A stretch of 64,000 nt of DNA from Mucilaginibacter gossypii (GCF_900100945.1 NZ_FNCG01000010.1:1-64000); one strand, 5' to 3'; counted from the stretch's first letter, positions 1 through 8,901 are shown. Translations and numbers: made by a program. The notes: a model not told the origin generated them from the letters alone.

Positions 1-2
1 GC

Positions 3-1835
3 TGGCTCCGCGAGGGGCATTCCCGGATGGATGCTATCCTGAAAGGCACGCAACAGATAGGGATAGCGGTTGTAGGCTGTACGGCTACCTTGGTTATCGC
101 TTTTTTGCCGCTTGCCTTTTTGCCCGATATGGCTGGTGAATTTATTCGGAGCCTGCCTATGGCTGTCATGACCAGCGTTTTGGCATCTATGATAGTGGCC
201 TTAACGCTTGTTCCCTTCCTGGGCAGCAGGATGCTCAAAACCCATACACATGGCGAGGGTAACTTCTTTTTAAAACACCTGCAACGTTTCCTGACCTGGT
301 CTTATGCCCGCGTGATGCCGCTTGCCTTAAAGTGGCCTAAAACAACTATCGGGATCTCATTGGCTTTAAGCGGGCTTGCTTTTTTCCTGTTCACACAAAC
401 CGGCTTTAAGCTTTTCCCCACCTCTGAAAAGCCGATGTTCCTGATCAATATCAAACTGCCCCTGCAGGCGGATATTCCCGAAAGCGACCGTGTAACCAGG
501 CTGGTAGAAGGTGAATTGAAGAAGCACAAAGAGATCGTTTATTATACCTCTAACGTGGGCAAAGGCAATCCACAGATCTATTACAACGTACATCAGCAGG
601 ATGTAAAGCCTGATTTTGCCCAGGTATTTGTGCAGCTGGATGAAGAAGCAAGTCCAAAATCGAAAACGGATCTGATCAAACAACTCAGAAAGAAATTCAA
701 CGATTTTCCTTATGCAAGGATTGAAGTTAAAGATTTTGAACAGGGCACCCCGATTGAAGCCAATATTGTGGTGAGGGTATTTGGGGAAGACCAGGACACC
801 TTACGGAAACTTTCCTTTAAGGTTGAGGAGATCCTGAAAAAAAATCCCGGCACGTTTTACATTAATAACGAGTTGAATACCTATAAATCGGACGTTAAAA
901 TAAAAATTGACAAAGAGAAGGCCCGCACCTTGGGCGTGCTTACCAGCGATGTGGACAAAGTGGTCAGGATGGCAGTGGCCGGATTAACCGTTGGCGATTA
1001 TATTGATGACCGGGGCGATTCGCGCAATGTTGTGATCACCCTGCCCAGAAACAAGTTCTCGAACCTGGATGCCCTGAAGGATTTGTATGTAAATAACATA
1101 CAGGGCGCGCCGGTACTGGTTAACCAGATCGCCACCATCTCGTTTGAAACTTCGCCTACGGCTATCAACCATTTCAATAAATCGCGCTTTGTAAAGGTTA
1201 CTTCCCTAACCAAAGAGCATGTTTTAGCTAATGATATCCTGAAAGAGGTAGTTCCCGAACTGAATAAATTGAAAATGCCGCCGGGGTATTATTACAAGCT
1301 CTCGGGAGAGGCGGAATCGGAAGGTGATGCACTGGGCGGTAATTTCCTGTCGGTAATCATTCTGAGCACATTTCTTTTCGTAGGCGTGTTACTGTTGCAG
1401 TTCAAAACATTTAAAGGTATCATTATCGTGCTGTCGATCATTCCCCTGGGTATCTTGGGCGGCGTGGTACTCCTGCTTTTCACAGGCAACCCGATGTCGC
1501 TGGTATCTATCATCGGTTTTATAGGCTTGTCGGGCATACAGGTTAAAAATTCATTGTTACTGGTTGATTTTACCAACCACCTGCGTGCGGAGGGCCATAG
1601 CATAGATGAAGCGATCACGATGGCAGGCGAAACCCGTTTCCTGCCAGTGGTGTTGACGTCAATCACTGCAATTTGCGGCTTGCTTCCAATAGCTTTGAAC
1701 CCCAATCCGCTGATAGCGCCGTTAGCTATCGTACTGATCGGCGGACTGATCAGTTCGACCATACTGTCCCGGATTGTAACACCTGTGATGTATAAATTAA
1801 TCCCTCCAAATTTAGAAAGTAATGAGGAGCAGTAA
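3..1835 (+). CDS. RND efflux permease, 3' part (5' end outside window)
   Basis: Inner-membrane resistance-nodulation-division permease that would pump drugs or metals out by proton antiport with a periplasmic adaptor and an outer-membrane channel. The frame is open from base 3, before the first ATG at 27, and begins WLREGHSRMDA, a stretch normally internal to these proteins, so roughly the first 40 percent is missing. Visible parts are a hydrophobic block near the start, a long periplasmic loop (about residues 120-430 from base 27) and a final block of membrane helices. Substrate is not readable. It sits outside the recognisable transfer genes and may be backbone or cargo. Confidence 0.9.
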   Translation, partial: WLREGHSRMDAILKGTQQIGIAVVGCTATLVIAFLPLAFLPDMAGEFIRSLPMAVMTSVLASMIVALTLVPFLGSRMLKTHTHGEGNFFLKHLQRFLTWSYARVMPLALKWPKTTIGISLALSGLAFFLFTQTGFKLFPTSEKPMFLINIKLPLQADIPESDRVTRLVEGELKKHKEIVYYTSNVGKGNPQIYYNVHQQDVKPDFAQVFVQLDEEASPKSKTDLIKQLRKKFNDFPYARIEVKDFEQGTPIEANIVVRVFGEDQDTLRKLSFKVEEILKKNPGTFYINNELNTYKSDVKIKIDKEKARTLGVLTSDVDKVVRMAVAGLTVGDYIDDRGDSRNVVITLPRNKFSNLDALKDLYVNNIQGAPVLVNQIATISFETSPTAINHFNKSRFVKVTSLTKEHVLANDILKEVVPELNKLKMPPGYYYKLSGEAESEGDALGGNFLSVIILSTFLFVGVLLLQFKTFKGIIIVLSIIPLGILGGVVLLLFTGNPMSLVSIIGFIGLSGIQVKNSLLLVDFTNHLRAEGHSIDEAITMAGETRFLPVVLTSITAICGLLPIALNPNPLIAPLAIVLIGGLISSTILSRIVTPVMYKLIPPNLESNEEQ

Positions 1836-1843
1836 AATATATA

Positions 1844-1999
1844 ATGGGCTATAAGATTAATGACGTTCAACGCTATTTGGTAAGGAAAACACCAATCCCC
1901 CGATCAGTGAGGAACATCCATAGGTTAACTGAGCTCCGCGACTGGTTAACTTCCATAGACATAGCTATCGCGTGCTTTCTCAAGCCTAATGACGAATGA
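1844..1999 (+). CDS. Small hypothetical ORF, 51 residues
   Basis: ATG at 1844 to TGA at 1997-1999, beginning MGYKINDVQRYLV and rich in Arg. It starts 8 bases after the efflux permease stop and ends just before a hairpin terminator, so it would be the last gene of that transcript. I recognise no family, and a gene remnant is equally possible. Confidence 0.3.
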   Translation: MGYKINDVQRYLVRKTPIPRSVRNIHRLTELRDWLTSIDIAIACFLKPNDE

Positions 2000-2002
2000 C
2001 AA

Positions 2003-2040
2003 CAAAATGGGCCGATATCAGCTGGTATCGGCCCGTTTTG
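2003..2040. terminator. Hairpin terminator after the RND gene
   Basis: Two nearly perfect complementary 17-base arms (CAAAATGGGCCGATATC and its partner ending GGCCCGTTTTG) around a 4-base loop. The A-rich and T-rich edges would allow it to act in both directions. Confidence 0.7.
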
Positions 2041-2259
2041 TGGAAGATGATAAAGCTTACCGTCAATTGTGGTTTAAAAGTGCTCAACATAGCAGGACTC
2101 TACTCCACACCCCATGCACAGGATCACAGCTTTTCTTTTTTTGATCTACCGTAATTCATTTGGATCCATCCGGACTTAAAAAGCTCACCATATATCCAAC
2201 AGTTGTCATCTTCTGATTTTGCGTTTTTTCAATTTTGAAGCCCGATAAATCAGAATGTT
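2041..2259. other. Spacer before the mobility module
   Basis: No ORF, tRNA or insertion sequence is visible. A plausible place for an element boundary or promoter, but nothing in the sequence shows either. Confidence 0.4.
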
Positions 2260-2580
2260 ATGGATAAAACAACACAAGAACGGGCAAAGATGTCCGGCAT
2301 CGTTCCAAACCGGAACCAAATACTCACCCTGGGTGATCTCGTGGAGTTCAAAGAAGATATGCTGCGGGAGGTTAAGCGTGTCATGAGGGAATGCGCAAGC
2401 GGCGCACCGGGTAAAAAGTGGCTCAAATCGGCCGAGGTAAAAAAACTGCTTGGCATTTCACATGGCTTCCTGCAATCGCTGAGGGATAGCGGCGTATTGC
2501 CTTTTACCAAAATCGGCGGCTCTATCTATTATGACTACGAGGATATCACCTTTATGATGTCCGCCAACAAAAGCGCGTGA
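2260..2580 (+). CDS. Helix-turn-helix protein (excisionase/MerR-like)
   Basis: Small DNA-binding protein of 106 residues. The second half has the layout of HTH_17 proteins: a KSAEVKKLLGIS helix-turn-helix near residues 55-67, a recognition helix, then a wing (LPFTKIGGSIYYDYEDI). The N-terminal half looks like a short coiled coil. Proteins of this type commonly begin the mobility module of Bacteroidota conjugative transposons and act as excision or transfer regulators; that role is inferred here. It is followed at once by a terminator hairpin. Confidence 0.75.
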   Translation: MDKTTQERAKMSGIVPNRNQILTLGDLVEFKEDMLREVKRVMRECASGAPGKKWLKSAEVKKLLGISHGFLQSLRDSGVLPFTKIGGSIYYDYEDITFMMSANKSA

Positions 2581-2592
2581 GATAGTGACACC

Positions 2593-2626
2593 GGCCGGGC
2601 CCACCTATATACGGTCCGGCCTTTTT
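2593..2626 (+). terminator. Rho-independent terminator
   Basis: GGCCGGGCC pairs with GGTCCGGCC (one G-U pair) and is followed by TTTTT, 13 bases after the HTH gene stop. Confidence 0.7.
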
Positions 2627-2637
2627 AATTCAACAGT

Positions 2638-2958
2638 ATGCTGTTCAAACGTAAAGCAAAACGGATACCTGCGGAACGCAGGCTCGTTCCAAAACAGGAA
2701 CCGATCCGGCAAAAGGGCTTTGGCACGGAGATGCCGCCGCAGAAACAACTGGTCGACATCTATTTCGATCAAAAAGGATTTACCGGACAGGCAGAAGCAT
2801 TCTATAGTTTTTATGAAAAAGTCCAATGGCGCAGTCCGAAAGGCACGCCTTACCGCAACTGGAAACTGCTGGCCGGCGAGTGGATATTTAACTATGAACA
2901 GGAACAGAGGTTACGGAGACGCCTGCGGGAAAATATGATAACAGGAACCGGCGGGTAA
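2638..2958 (+). CDS. Conserved ICE hypothetical protein
   Basis: Basic, hydrophilic 106-residue protein without signal or membrane segment. The start is rich in Lys and Arg; the second half holds aromatic residues (AFYSFYEKVQW, GEWIFNYEQEQR). I recognise no family. Its place between an HTH gene and parA is typical of small mobility-region proteins. Another frame is open over the same bases but has unlikely composition, so this frame was chosen. Confidence 0.55.
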   Translation: MLFKRKAKRIPAERRLVPKQEPIRQKGFGTEMPPQKQLVDIYFDQKGFTGQAEAFYSFYEKVQWRSPKGTPYRNWKLLAGEWIFNYEQEQRLRRRLRENMITGTGG

Positions 2959-2973
2959 TCTATTTAACTACCA

Positions 2974-2989
2974 TTCTATAATTATAAAA
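2974..2989. repeat. Operator-like palindrome upstream of parA
   Basis: TTCTATAATTATAAAA, a 16-base copy of the palindrome TTCTATAATTATAGAA that recurs four times after parA. It lies 27 bases before the parA start, a good place for autoregulation. Confidence 0.5.
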
Positions 2990-3015
2990 ATCAACAATTA
3001 TATAAATCTAACATC

Positions 3016-3621
3016 ATGGCAAAGATCATCACTATAGCCCATCAAAAAGGCGGCGTGGGCAAAAGCACATTAGCCATCAACCTGGCGTTATGTTTCCGGG
3101 ATCAGTTATCGGTGGCCCTCGTGGATACCGATCTTCAGGGAAGTTTATATCATATGAGGGCAGATTTCCCCGACCTGGCTATCATCGGTGCCGATAAATT
3201 GACAGACATTCAAAAACTGGCCTATGACCTGGTTATCATCGATACACCGCCGTACCTGTCAAGCAGGTTACCCGAACTGTTTCTTCACTCTGACTTTATC
3301 CTGGTGCCCACCAAAGCGGGATTTTTTGATGTGATGGCAATACGCTCAACCATTGCCCTGATTGGCGAAGCTATTGCCGCTGCGCCGGGTGTCAGAGCTG
3401 GCATTGTGCTTAATATGATCAAATCGCGTTCGGGTATCACGCAGGATGTATGCGGGTTACTGGAAAGCATGGACGTGCAGCTATTGAAAACGGTTATCCA
3501 TGACCGGGTGAGCATTGCGCGGTCATCCATGACCTCCGGCGTTTTGGAGGGCAGCGACCAGAAAGCGAAAGCCGAGATCACCGCCCTGGCAGAAGAAGTG
3601 GTGGAACTGATCAGCGCTTAG
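3016..3621 (+). CDS. ParA/MinD-family ATPase (TraA-like)
   Basis: Cytoplasmic Walker-type ATPase of 201 residues, a normal length for small ParA proteins. The deviant Walker A motif KGGVGKST lies at residues 11-18 with the signature Lys, and the Walker B region is LVIIDTPP near 78-85. ParA proteins position DNA by ATP-dependent binding with a centromere-binding partner; in Bacteroides elements the corresponding gene is called traA. The partner is probably the ribbon-helix-helix protein at 3787, and the palindrome array between the two genes the binding site. Flanking operator copies suggest autoregulation. Confidence 0.88.
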   Translation: MAKIITIAHQKGGVGKSTLAINLALCFRDQLSVALVDTDLQGSLYHMRADFPDLAIIGADKLTDIQKLAYDLVIIDTPPYLSSRLPELFLHSDFILVPTKAGFFDVMAIRSTIALIGEAIAAAPGVRAGIVLNMIKSRSGITQDVCGLLESMDVQLLKTVIHDRVSIARSSMTSGVLEGSDQKAKAEITALAEEVVELISA

Positions 3622-3644
3622 TGCCGGGTTTTATTTAACTATCA

Positions 3645-3777
3645 TTCTATAATTACAAAGATCTGCATTTATAGCATGTTAGCTTTCTATCCTTATAGCA
3701 ATGTAAAAAGGTAGAAAACTATAATTCTACAATTATAGAAATGATGAATGCGGAGATAGAATCCTATAAATATAGAA
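3645..3777. repeat. Phased palindrome array, candidate centromere/operator
   Basis: Four 16-base matches to TTCTATAATTATAGAA start at 3645, 3685, 3725 and 3762, so spacing is 40, 40 and 37 bases, close to whole helical turns. The 3725 copy (TTCTACAATTATAGAA) is almost perfectly symmetric; the others have two or three changes. A fifth copy lies before parA. This is what a ParA plus ribbon-helix-helix partition system would be expected to use. Confidence 0.6.
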
Positions 3778-3786
3778 AATGACACG

Positions 3787-4065
3787 ATGGAAAACTATAA
3801 AAACAAACTGGGCAGCCTCGCGGATAAACTCAAACAGGAAAGGCCGAAAACGCCGATCCAGGAAGTGCAGCCTGTAAAGGCGCTGGCGGATGTTAAGGTC
3901 GCCGAAGTGCAGTTTAATAACTGGATACCTAAGAGCCTTTTAAAGCGGGTAAAAGCCTATGGTGTGGAATACGACCTGTCATTAAAACATATCAATATCC
4001 AGGCGCTTGAACTTTATCTCAGCCACAAGGCGAAGCCGGAGCAAACCATAAAAAATGCCCTATAA
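3787..4065 (+). CDS. Ribbon-helix-helix protein, probable ParB-like partner
   Basis: 92-residue protein. A charged, Pro-containing N-terminal half is followed by a strand-helix-helix segment (about residues 40-80, VQFNNWIPKSLLKRVKAY then KHINIQALELYLS) that fits the ribbon-helix-helix fold of CopG/ParG-type DNA-binding proteins. It lies directly after the phased palindrome array and after parA, the usual place for a small centromere-binding partner. That role is inferred from fold and context. Start chosen at the ATG nearest the array. Confidence 0.65.
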   Translation: MENYKNKLGSLADKLKQERPKTPIQEVQPVKALADVKVAEVQFNNWIPKSLLKRVKAYGVEYDLSLKHINIQALELYLSHKAKPEQTIKNAL

Positions 4066-4083
4066 ACACTGACGGCAGGATAA

Positions 4084-4196
4084 AACTGCCCGCTTCGCAG
4101 CAGTTAGCAAGATGTACAATTGTGTCACAATTGAATCTTGCCCTCCGCATCAGGTTGCTGCGGGTCCAGGCAAAAATCCTCCGGAGTCGGATTTTT
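4084..4196. other. Candidate origin of transfer (oriT)
   Basis: Three inverted repeats packed before the mobilisation genes: AACTGC/GCAGTT (4084-4089, 4100-4105); a long one at 4107-4141 with core CAATTGTGTCACAATTG and outer arms GCAAGAT/ATCTTGC; and AAAAATCC/GGATTTTT (4172-4179, 4189-4196). Such clusters just upstream of relaxosome genes are the usual structure of oriT. The nick site cannot be assigned. Confidence 0.5.
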
Positions 4197-4209
4197 AAAG
4201 AAAAAAACA

Positions 4210-4620
4210 ATGGCTACACAAGAAGACAAACGGATACAATGGAAGAATCTCCGCTTTAAACCGGAGGAATATCAATTGCTGGAAAAGCGCTTCAAAAAGA
4301 CCAGTTTCCGCAAGCTTAGCGAATACATGCGCAGCGTGCTTTTAGAAAAGCCGGTGACGGTCAATTATCGCGACAAAGCCATGGATGATGTGCTGGAGGA
4401 ACTGGTGTTGTTACGCCGCGAGTTGAACGCCGTCGGTAACAACCTGAACCAGGCGATGCGAAACATCAATGCGGCTCATGGTAATGCCGACACCCGTTTA
4501 TGGATGAATCTAATGAGCGTCATCAACAGTAAACTGGAGCCCTCCATCAGCCAGATCAAAGAACGGATGAACCAATACGCGGATATATGGTCGCAAAAAT
4601 TAAGAGCGGCAAAAGCCTGA
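4210..4620 (+). CDS. MobC-type relaxosome accessory protein
   Basis: 136-residue basic protein that would bind oriT and help the relaxase. The start chosen is ATG 4210 (MATQEDKRIQW); an in-frame ATG at 4138 lies inside the oriT hairpin and adds 24 unlikely residues. It has a ribbon-helix-helix-like N-terminal part (LRFKPEEYQLLEKRFKK, SEYMRSVLLEK) and the conserved LRRELNAVGNNLNQAMRNIN segment typical of MobC proteins. Its last 34 bases overlap the relaxase start, so the two are probably translationally coupled. Confidence 0.85.
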   Translation: MATQEDKRIQWKNLRFKPEEYQLLEKRFKKTSFRKLSEYMRSVLLEKPVTVNYRDKAMDDVLEELVLLRRELNAVGNNLNQAMRNINAAHGNADTRLWMNLMSVINSKLEPSISQIKERMNQYADIWSQKLRAAKA

Positions 4621-5807
4621 CCGGCGCGCTGAACTACAACGAGAACAAAGTGAAACAGGGCAAAGCTGTCCTGATAGCAGCAGCCGGTTATCCGAAAGAC
4701 CCGGCAGATTTATCATTTAATGATAAGCTATTCCGCCTGACAGACCTGGCCTCGATGAACCAGCGCTCAAAAACCAATACGGTACACGTTTCGCTGAATT
4801 TCCCGAATGGTGAATATTTAACGGATGAAACGTTGCGCGGGATTGCCGGGGACTACCTGGAGGGTATCGGTTTTAAAACACAGCCTTATCTCGTCTACCG
4901 GCATGAGGACGCAGGGCATCCGCATATCCATATCGTGACCACCAACATCAAGCGTGACGGCGAGCGGATCAGCCTGCACTACCTGGGGCAAAATGAATCC
5001 GAAAAAAGCAGGAAAGCTATAGAAATTAAGTATGGCCTCACCAAAGCCGAGCAGCAGCCGAAGATAAAAGCAGACTTCAAAGCCCATATTGACCTGGCGG
5101 AATACGGCAAGGCCGAAACCAAACGCACGATCACTAACATCCTGGGCTTTACGTTACGGGCCTATAAATTCACCAGTGTACCGGAACTCAATGCGGTTCT
5201 GCAACAGTACAACATCCAGGCTGACCGGGGTACCAAAGATTCCCGGATGTATGCCCGCGATGGCCTGGTCTACTGGATAACCGATAAACAGGGAAATAAG
5301 CTTGGCGTCCCGATCAAAGCCAGCACGATCTATGGCAAGCCGACTTTAAAAACCCTGGAAGAAAAATTCAGGCTGAACGAACAACTGCGAAAGCCATTCA
5401 AGGCTGCAATCATCAAAATCCTGGATGAAGTACTGGCCAAACCTCAAACCAAAAGGAGCTTTCAACAAGCGCTGTACGACAGAGGTATCCGGTGCTTCCT
5501 GCGCCAAAACGACGAGGGATGTATTTATGGCGCGACCTTTATTGATCAAAAAAACAAGGTGGTTTTCAATGGCAGCGACTTGGGCAAAGCCTATAGCGCA
5601 AATCTGTTAAGTGCCCGGTTCCTGCCGGAACCACCTTATAAAGCGGCCGGACAACAGCACGATCACGATATGTTGAATGACAACGCAAACAGCCAGGTAA
5701 CTGTGGGCATTGATGAATTGATGGAAGTTCTATTTGCTCCCGAACAGGAAGACCTGGCCGCACTCAACAAATTCAAAAAGAAGAAAAGAAAAGGACTAAA
5801 TCTATAA
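4587..5807 (+). CDS. Relaxase (MobA/VirD2-like mobilisation nuclease)
   Basis: Nicks one strand at oriT and stays bound to the 5' end as the strand is transferred. The nuclease domain fills about residues 1-150: an N-terminal tyrosine region (LNYNENK, Tyr17 a candidate nucleophile) and the metal-binding histidine triad HPHIHI at 111-116 preceded by YRHEDAG. The C-terminal 250 residues are not recognised and probably bind DNA or the coupling protein. At 406 residues the length is normal for Bacteroidota mobilisation relaxases. It overlaps the accessory gene and is followed two bases later by the coupling protein. Confidence 0.92.
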   Translation: MVAKIKSGKSLTGALNYNENKVKQGKAVLIAAAGYPKDPADLSFNDKLFRLTDLASMNQRSKTNTVHVSLNFPNGEYLTDETLRGIAGDYLEGIGFKTQPYLVYRHEDAGHPHIHIVTTNIKRDGERISLHYLGQNESEKSRKAIEIKYGLTKAEQQPKIKADFKAHIDLAEYGKAETKRTITNILGFTLRAYKFTSVPELNAVLQQYNIQADRGTKDSRMYARDGLVYWITDKQGNKLGVPIKASTIYGKPTLKTLEEKFRLNEQLRKPFKAAIIKILDEVLAKPQTKRSFQQALYDRGIRCFLRQNDEGCIYGATFIDQKNKVVFNGSDLGKAYSANLLSARFLPEPPYKAAGQQHDHDMLNDNANSQVTVGIDELMEVLFAPEQEDLAALNKFKKKKRKGLNL

Positions 5808-5809
5808 CC

Positions 5810-7738
5810 ATGCAGACAGGAGAAAATGAACAGGCCTTGCGTAAGATCATTGATTTTACCCGCCTCTTAAGTATCGCCTTATTGATCATTCATTTCTACT
5901 TACGCTGTTACCCCGCATTCCGGGAACTGAAGCTTACCCATAAAATTGTAGATCATATTTTAGGGCCACTTTCTGGAATGGCGATCTTCAGGACCGTTCT
6001 CCTTGCGAAACTGAGCGCCCTGCTTTTACTGATCGTTTCCCTTATCGGCAGCAAGGGTAAACGGGATGAGAAGATCCGGCCCCGGACGATTGTGACTTAT
6101 TGCCTGACCGGGTTGTTGCTCTATTTTATCAGCGGTTTGTTCCTGGCTTTACCGTTATCCGATCAGGTGACCGCTGCTGCTTATATAGCCATGACTGCCT
6201 TGGGCTATCTTTTGTTTATGACAGGCGGAGGCATGTTGTTCCGGATGCTCAAACTCAAATTAGCCGGGGATATCTTTAATAAATACAACGAAACATTCCC
6301 GCAGGAGGAACGCCTGCTGGAAAATGAATTCTCCATTAATTTGCCGGCCAGATACCAGTTAAAAGGCAAAGAGCGGAATAGCTGGATCAACATCATCAAT
6401 CCGTTTCGCGGCACCCTGATTGGCGGCAGTCCGGGAGCAGGTAAATCCTACTTCGTCATCCGGCATATCATTACGCAGCATATCCGCAAAGGCTTCAGCA
6501 TGCTCATCTACGATTTCAAGTATGATGACCTTTCCCGGATCGCCTATAACGCGCTCCGGGAATATGGCGGGCGTTCTTTCTACGTGATCAATTTTGAAAA
6601 TATCATGCACCGCAGCAATCCGCTCGAACCGGAAACAATGCTGGACATTACCGATGCCATTGAATCGGCCCGGACGATCATGCTCGGGTTGAACCGCGAA
6701 TGGATACGCAAACAAGGCGACTTTTTCGTAGAGTCGCCCATCAACTTTGTAACCGCCCTGATCTGGTTCCTTAAAAAATATGAGGGCGGTAAATATTGTA
6801 CCCTGCCGCATGTGATCGAATTATCGCTGGTGGATTACAAAGACCTGTTCGCGGTGCTCAGCACCGAACCCGAAATAGAAGTATTGATCAATCCATTTAT
6901 TTCCGCCTGGAAGAATGAAGCCTATGAACAACTGGAAGGTCAGATCGCCAGTGCCAAGATCAGCCTGGCCCGCTTGTCTTCACCGCAGTTGTATTACGTT
7001 TTAAGCGGCAATGATTTTTCCCTGGACATCAACAATCCAAACGACCCTAAAGTAGTTTGCCTGGCCAATAACCCGCAGAAGTCCCAGGTTTACGGCGCCG
7101 TATTATCCTTGTACGTGAACCGGATCAACAAACTGGTTAACCGCAAACATCAGCAAAAGTGCAGTCTCATCTTTGATGAATTCCCGACCATTTATTTTAA
7201 CGGCATCGATAACCTGATCGCCACCGCTCGTTCCAACAAAGTTGCCGTTACTTTAGCTGTTCAGGATTACAGCCAGCTTAAAAAAGATTACGGCCGCGAA
7301 CAGGCGGAAGTCATCATGAATATTGTCGGCAATATTATCTGCGGGCAGGTTACCGGCGATACCGCCAAGCAACTGGCAGAACGGTTCGGCAAGATTAACC
7401 AGGTAAAAGAAAGTGTATCGATCAATAGCAGTGATACCTCTGTCAGCCGTTCAACCCAATTGGATTATGCGGTTCCTGCCTCTAAAATTGCAGGCCTGTC
7501 CTCGGGCGAATTTGTGGGCATGGTCGCCGACGACCCGGCCAATAAAATTGACCTGAAAACTTTTCATTGTCAGATACAAAACGACCACGAAGCGATCAGT
7601 TCAGAAGAACGGGCCTATGAGAATATTCCTGCCGCCCGTCAGCTAAATCAAAGTGAGGTATTGCTGAACTACCAACGTATTAAACAAGATGTAAAAATAA
7701 TAACCGAAGCCATTTGCCATGAAAGTAATAATCCGTAA
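5810..7738 (+). CDS. Type IV coupling protein (VirD4/TraG-like ATPase)
   Basis: Hexameric inner-membrane ATPase that hands the relaxase-DNA complex to the transfer channel. Hydrophobic segments near residues 16-30, 60-80, 95-115 and 122-145 give about four N-terminal membrane helices. The Walker A motif GGSPGAGKS is at 205-213 and a Walker B-like CSLIFDEFP lies in the middle third. At 642 residues the length is typical. It is the last gene of the relaxosome operon. It is distinct from the VirB4-like ATPase at 38474, which belongs to the channel. Confidence 0.92.
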   Translation: MQTGENEQALRKIIDFTRLLSIALLIIHFYLRCYPAFRELKLTHKIVDHILGPLSGMAIFRTVLLAKLSALLLLIVSLIGSKGKRDEKIRPRTIVTYCLTGLLLYFISGLFLALPLSDQVTAAAYIAMTALGYLLFMTGGGMLFRMLKLKLAGDIFNKYNETFPQEERLLENEFSINLPARYQLKGKERNSWINIINPFRGTLIGGSPGAGKSYFVIRHIITQHIRKGFSMLIYDFKYDDLSRIAYNALREYGGRSFYVINFENIMHRSNPLEPETMLDITDAIESARTIMLGLNREWIRKQGDFFVESPINFVTALIWFLKKYEGGKYCTLPHVIELSLVDYKDLFAVLSTEPEIEVLINPFISAWKNEAYEQLEGQIASAKISLARLSSPQLYYVLSGNDFSLDINNPNDPKVVCLANNPQKSQVYGAVLSLYVNRINKLVNRKHQQKCSLIFDEFPTIYFNGIDNLIATARSNKVAVTLAVQDYSQLKKDYGREQAEVIMNIVGNIICGQVTGDTAKQLAERFGKINQVKESVSINSSDTSVSRSTQLDYAVPASKIAGLSSGEFVGMVADDPANKIDLKTFHCQIQNDHEAISSEERAYENIPAARQLNQSEVLLNYQRIKQDVKIITEAICHESNNP

Positions 7739-7807
7739 GATTTAGATTGGCGAATTCGATTTAAGGAATAAACTATTATTAAGATACCGGGACGCACAAA
7801 GGAATCC

Positions 7808-7870
7808 GTAATTTGTATCGTTTTAACCTGAATAAGTTTCCATCCGCTATTGCCTATGTTCGTAACTTTG
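7808..7870 (+). promoter_or_regulatory. Promoter and possible operator of the AraC gene
   Basis: TAACTTTG at 7863-7870 fits the Bacteroidota -7 consensus TAnnTTTG, 22 bases before the start codon. GTAATTTGTATCG at 7808-7820 resembles GTAATCTGTATCC upstream of the hydrolase gene (8902), suggesting autoregulation. Confidence 0.45.
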
Positions 7871-7891
7871 TAAACTTCACTTCAAAGTTAT

Positions 7892-8758
7892 ATGGCAGAA
7901 AAACTATACAATCTACCTCAGTTTCTTAAGTACATGACTTTTGAAGGCGTAAAAGATGACGACGTGCATATTGTTGATTTTTCCGTCGATAAGCATGGGT
8001 TGCTTAAATCTGCTCCGATCAGCATTGACTTTTATATCCTGGCTTTAAAGCCGCCAATGCACAAAAATTTGGTTTATGAAATGCCGGCAGAAGATGCAGG
8101 CAGCTCATATATGTTCGTGAATTCACCGAATGCATCACAGGGCTGGGATGTGGAACAACCCGCAGCCGGATTTGTGATTTGTGCCAGTAAGCGCTATTTG
8201 GAAAAGATCGCCAAAAACTATAGTTTTTTTAACTATAACAGCGTTTTGGAAGCGATCTTTCTGACCAAAGACGAGGAAGTTTTATTATGGGACCTATATG
8301 ATAAAACTTACAGGGAGTTCAAAAAAGCACAAATAAATAAGGACATCATTCTGTCGTACATAGCACTGATCTTAAGCTATACGCAGACCTTTTATGACCG
8401 GCAATTTCGTTCGAGGAGTAAAACATACAACAAAGTAGTAACGGACTTCCACCAGCACTTAGCACAGTATTTTAGCGAAAATAACTCAGTAGCCGGCTTA
8501 CCATCTGTGGCCTATTTTGCTCAAAAATCATTTTTATCGCCCAATTATTTTGGTGATCTGATTAAACACCTGACCGGTAAATCTCCAATAGATCACATTC
8601 ACGACTATGTTTTGGACCTGGCCAAACAGAAATTGCTGCATAGTAATTTGTCGATCAGTGAAATTTCTTATAGTTTGGGATTTGATTACCCTAACTATTT
8701 TGCGCGGTTCTTTCGCAAGAATACCGGTTTCTCACCAAAAGAATACCGAAACCAATAA
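7892..8758 (+). CDS. AraC-family transcriptional regulator
   Basis: 288 residues. The N-terminal two thirds is a cupin-like effector domain. The C-terminal 100 residues hold the two helix-turn-helix units of AraC/XylS proteins: SVAYFAQKSFLSPNYFGDLIK, then the conserved SISEISYSLGFDYPNYFARFFRKNTGFSPKEYR signature, seen here with all usual positions. It probably controls the two hydrolase genes downstream on the same strand, where a 21-base-spaced direct repeat fits AraC binding. The effector is unknown. No relation to the upstream transfer genes is evident. Confidence 0.92.
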   Translation: MAEKLYNLPQFLKYMTFEGVKDDDVHIVDFSVDKHGLLKSAPISIDFYILALKPPMHKNLVYEMPAEDAGSSYMFVNSPNASQGWDVEQPAAGFVICASKRYLEKIAKNYSFFNYNSVLEAIFLTKDEEVLLWDLYDKTYREFKKAQINKDIILSYIALILSYTQTFYDRQFRSRSKTYNKVVTDFHQHLAQYFSENNSVAGLPSVAYFAQKSFLSPNYFGDLIKHLTGKSPIDHIHDYVLDLAKQKLLHSNLSISEISYSLGFDYPNYFARFFRKNTGFSPKEYRNQ

Positions 8759-8901
8759 GAGCTTTAGCATATCTATCATTTTTTCCCTGCCAGCCTGGTT
8801 AAAAGCCGTCGCGTACTTTACGCACTATCCTTTGTGAGATCGGTTAAATTCTTTCAGGGCTTAAGAAGACCAAGGTTCAAAATGGTGTTATTGTAAAAAC
8901 A

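Noticed and set aside
2585..2938. Alternative open frame over the hypothetical gene before parA
   Set aside because: Composition rich in Arg, Asn and Cys and it starts inside a terminator; the frame from 2638 has natural protein composition.
3645..3777. CRISPR array
   Set aside because: The 40-base periodicity comes from 16-base palindromes that vary, with too few units and no cas genes.
4138..4209. Upstream ATG extension of the relaxosome accessory gene
   Set aside because: The added 24 residues are translated from oriT hairpins; the start at 4210 matches the family.
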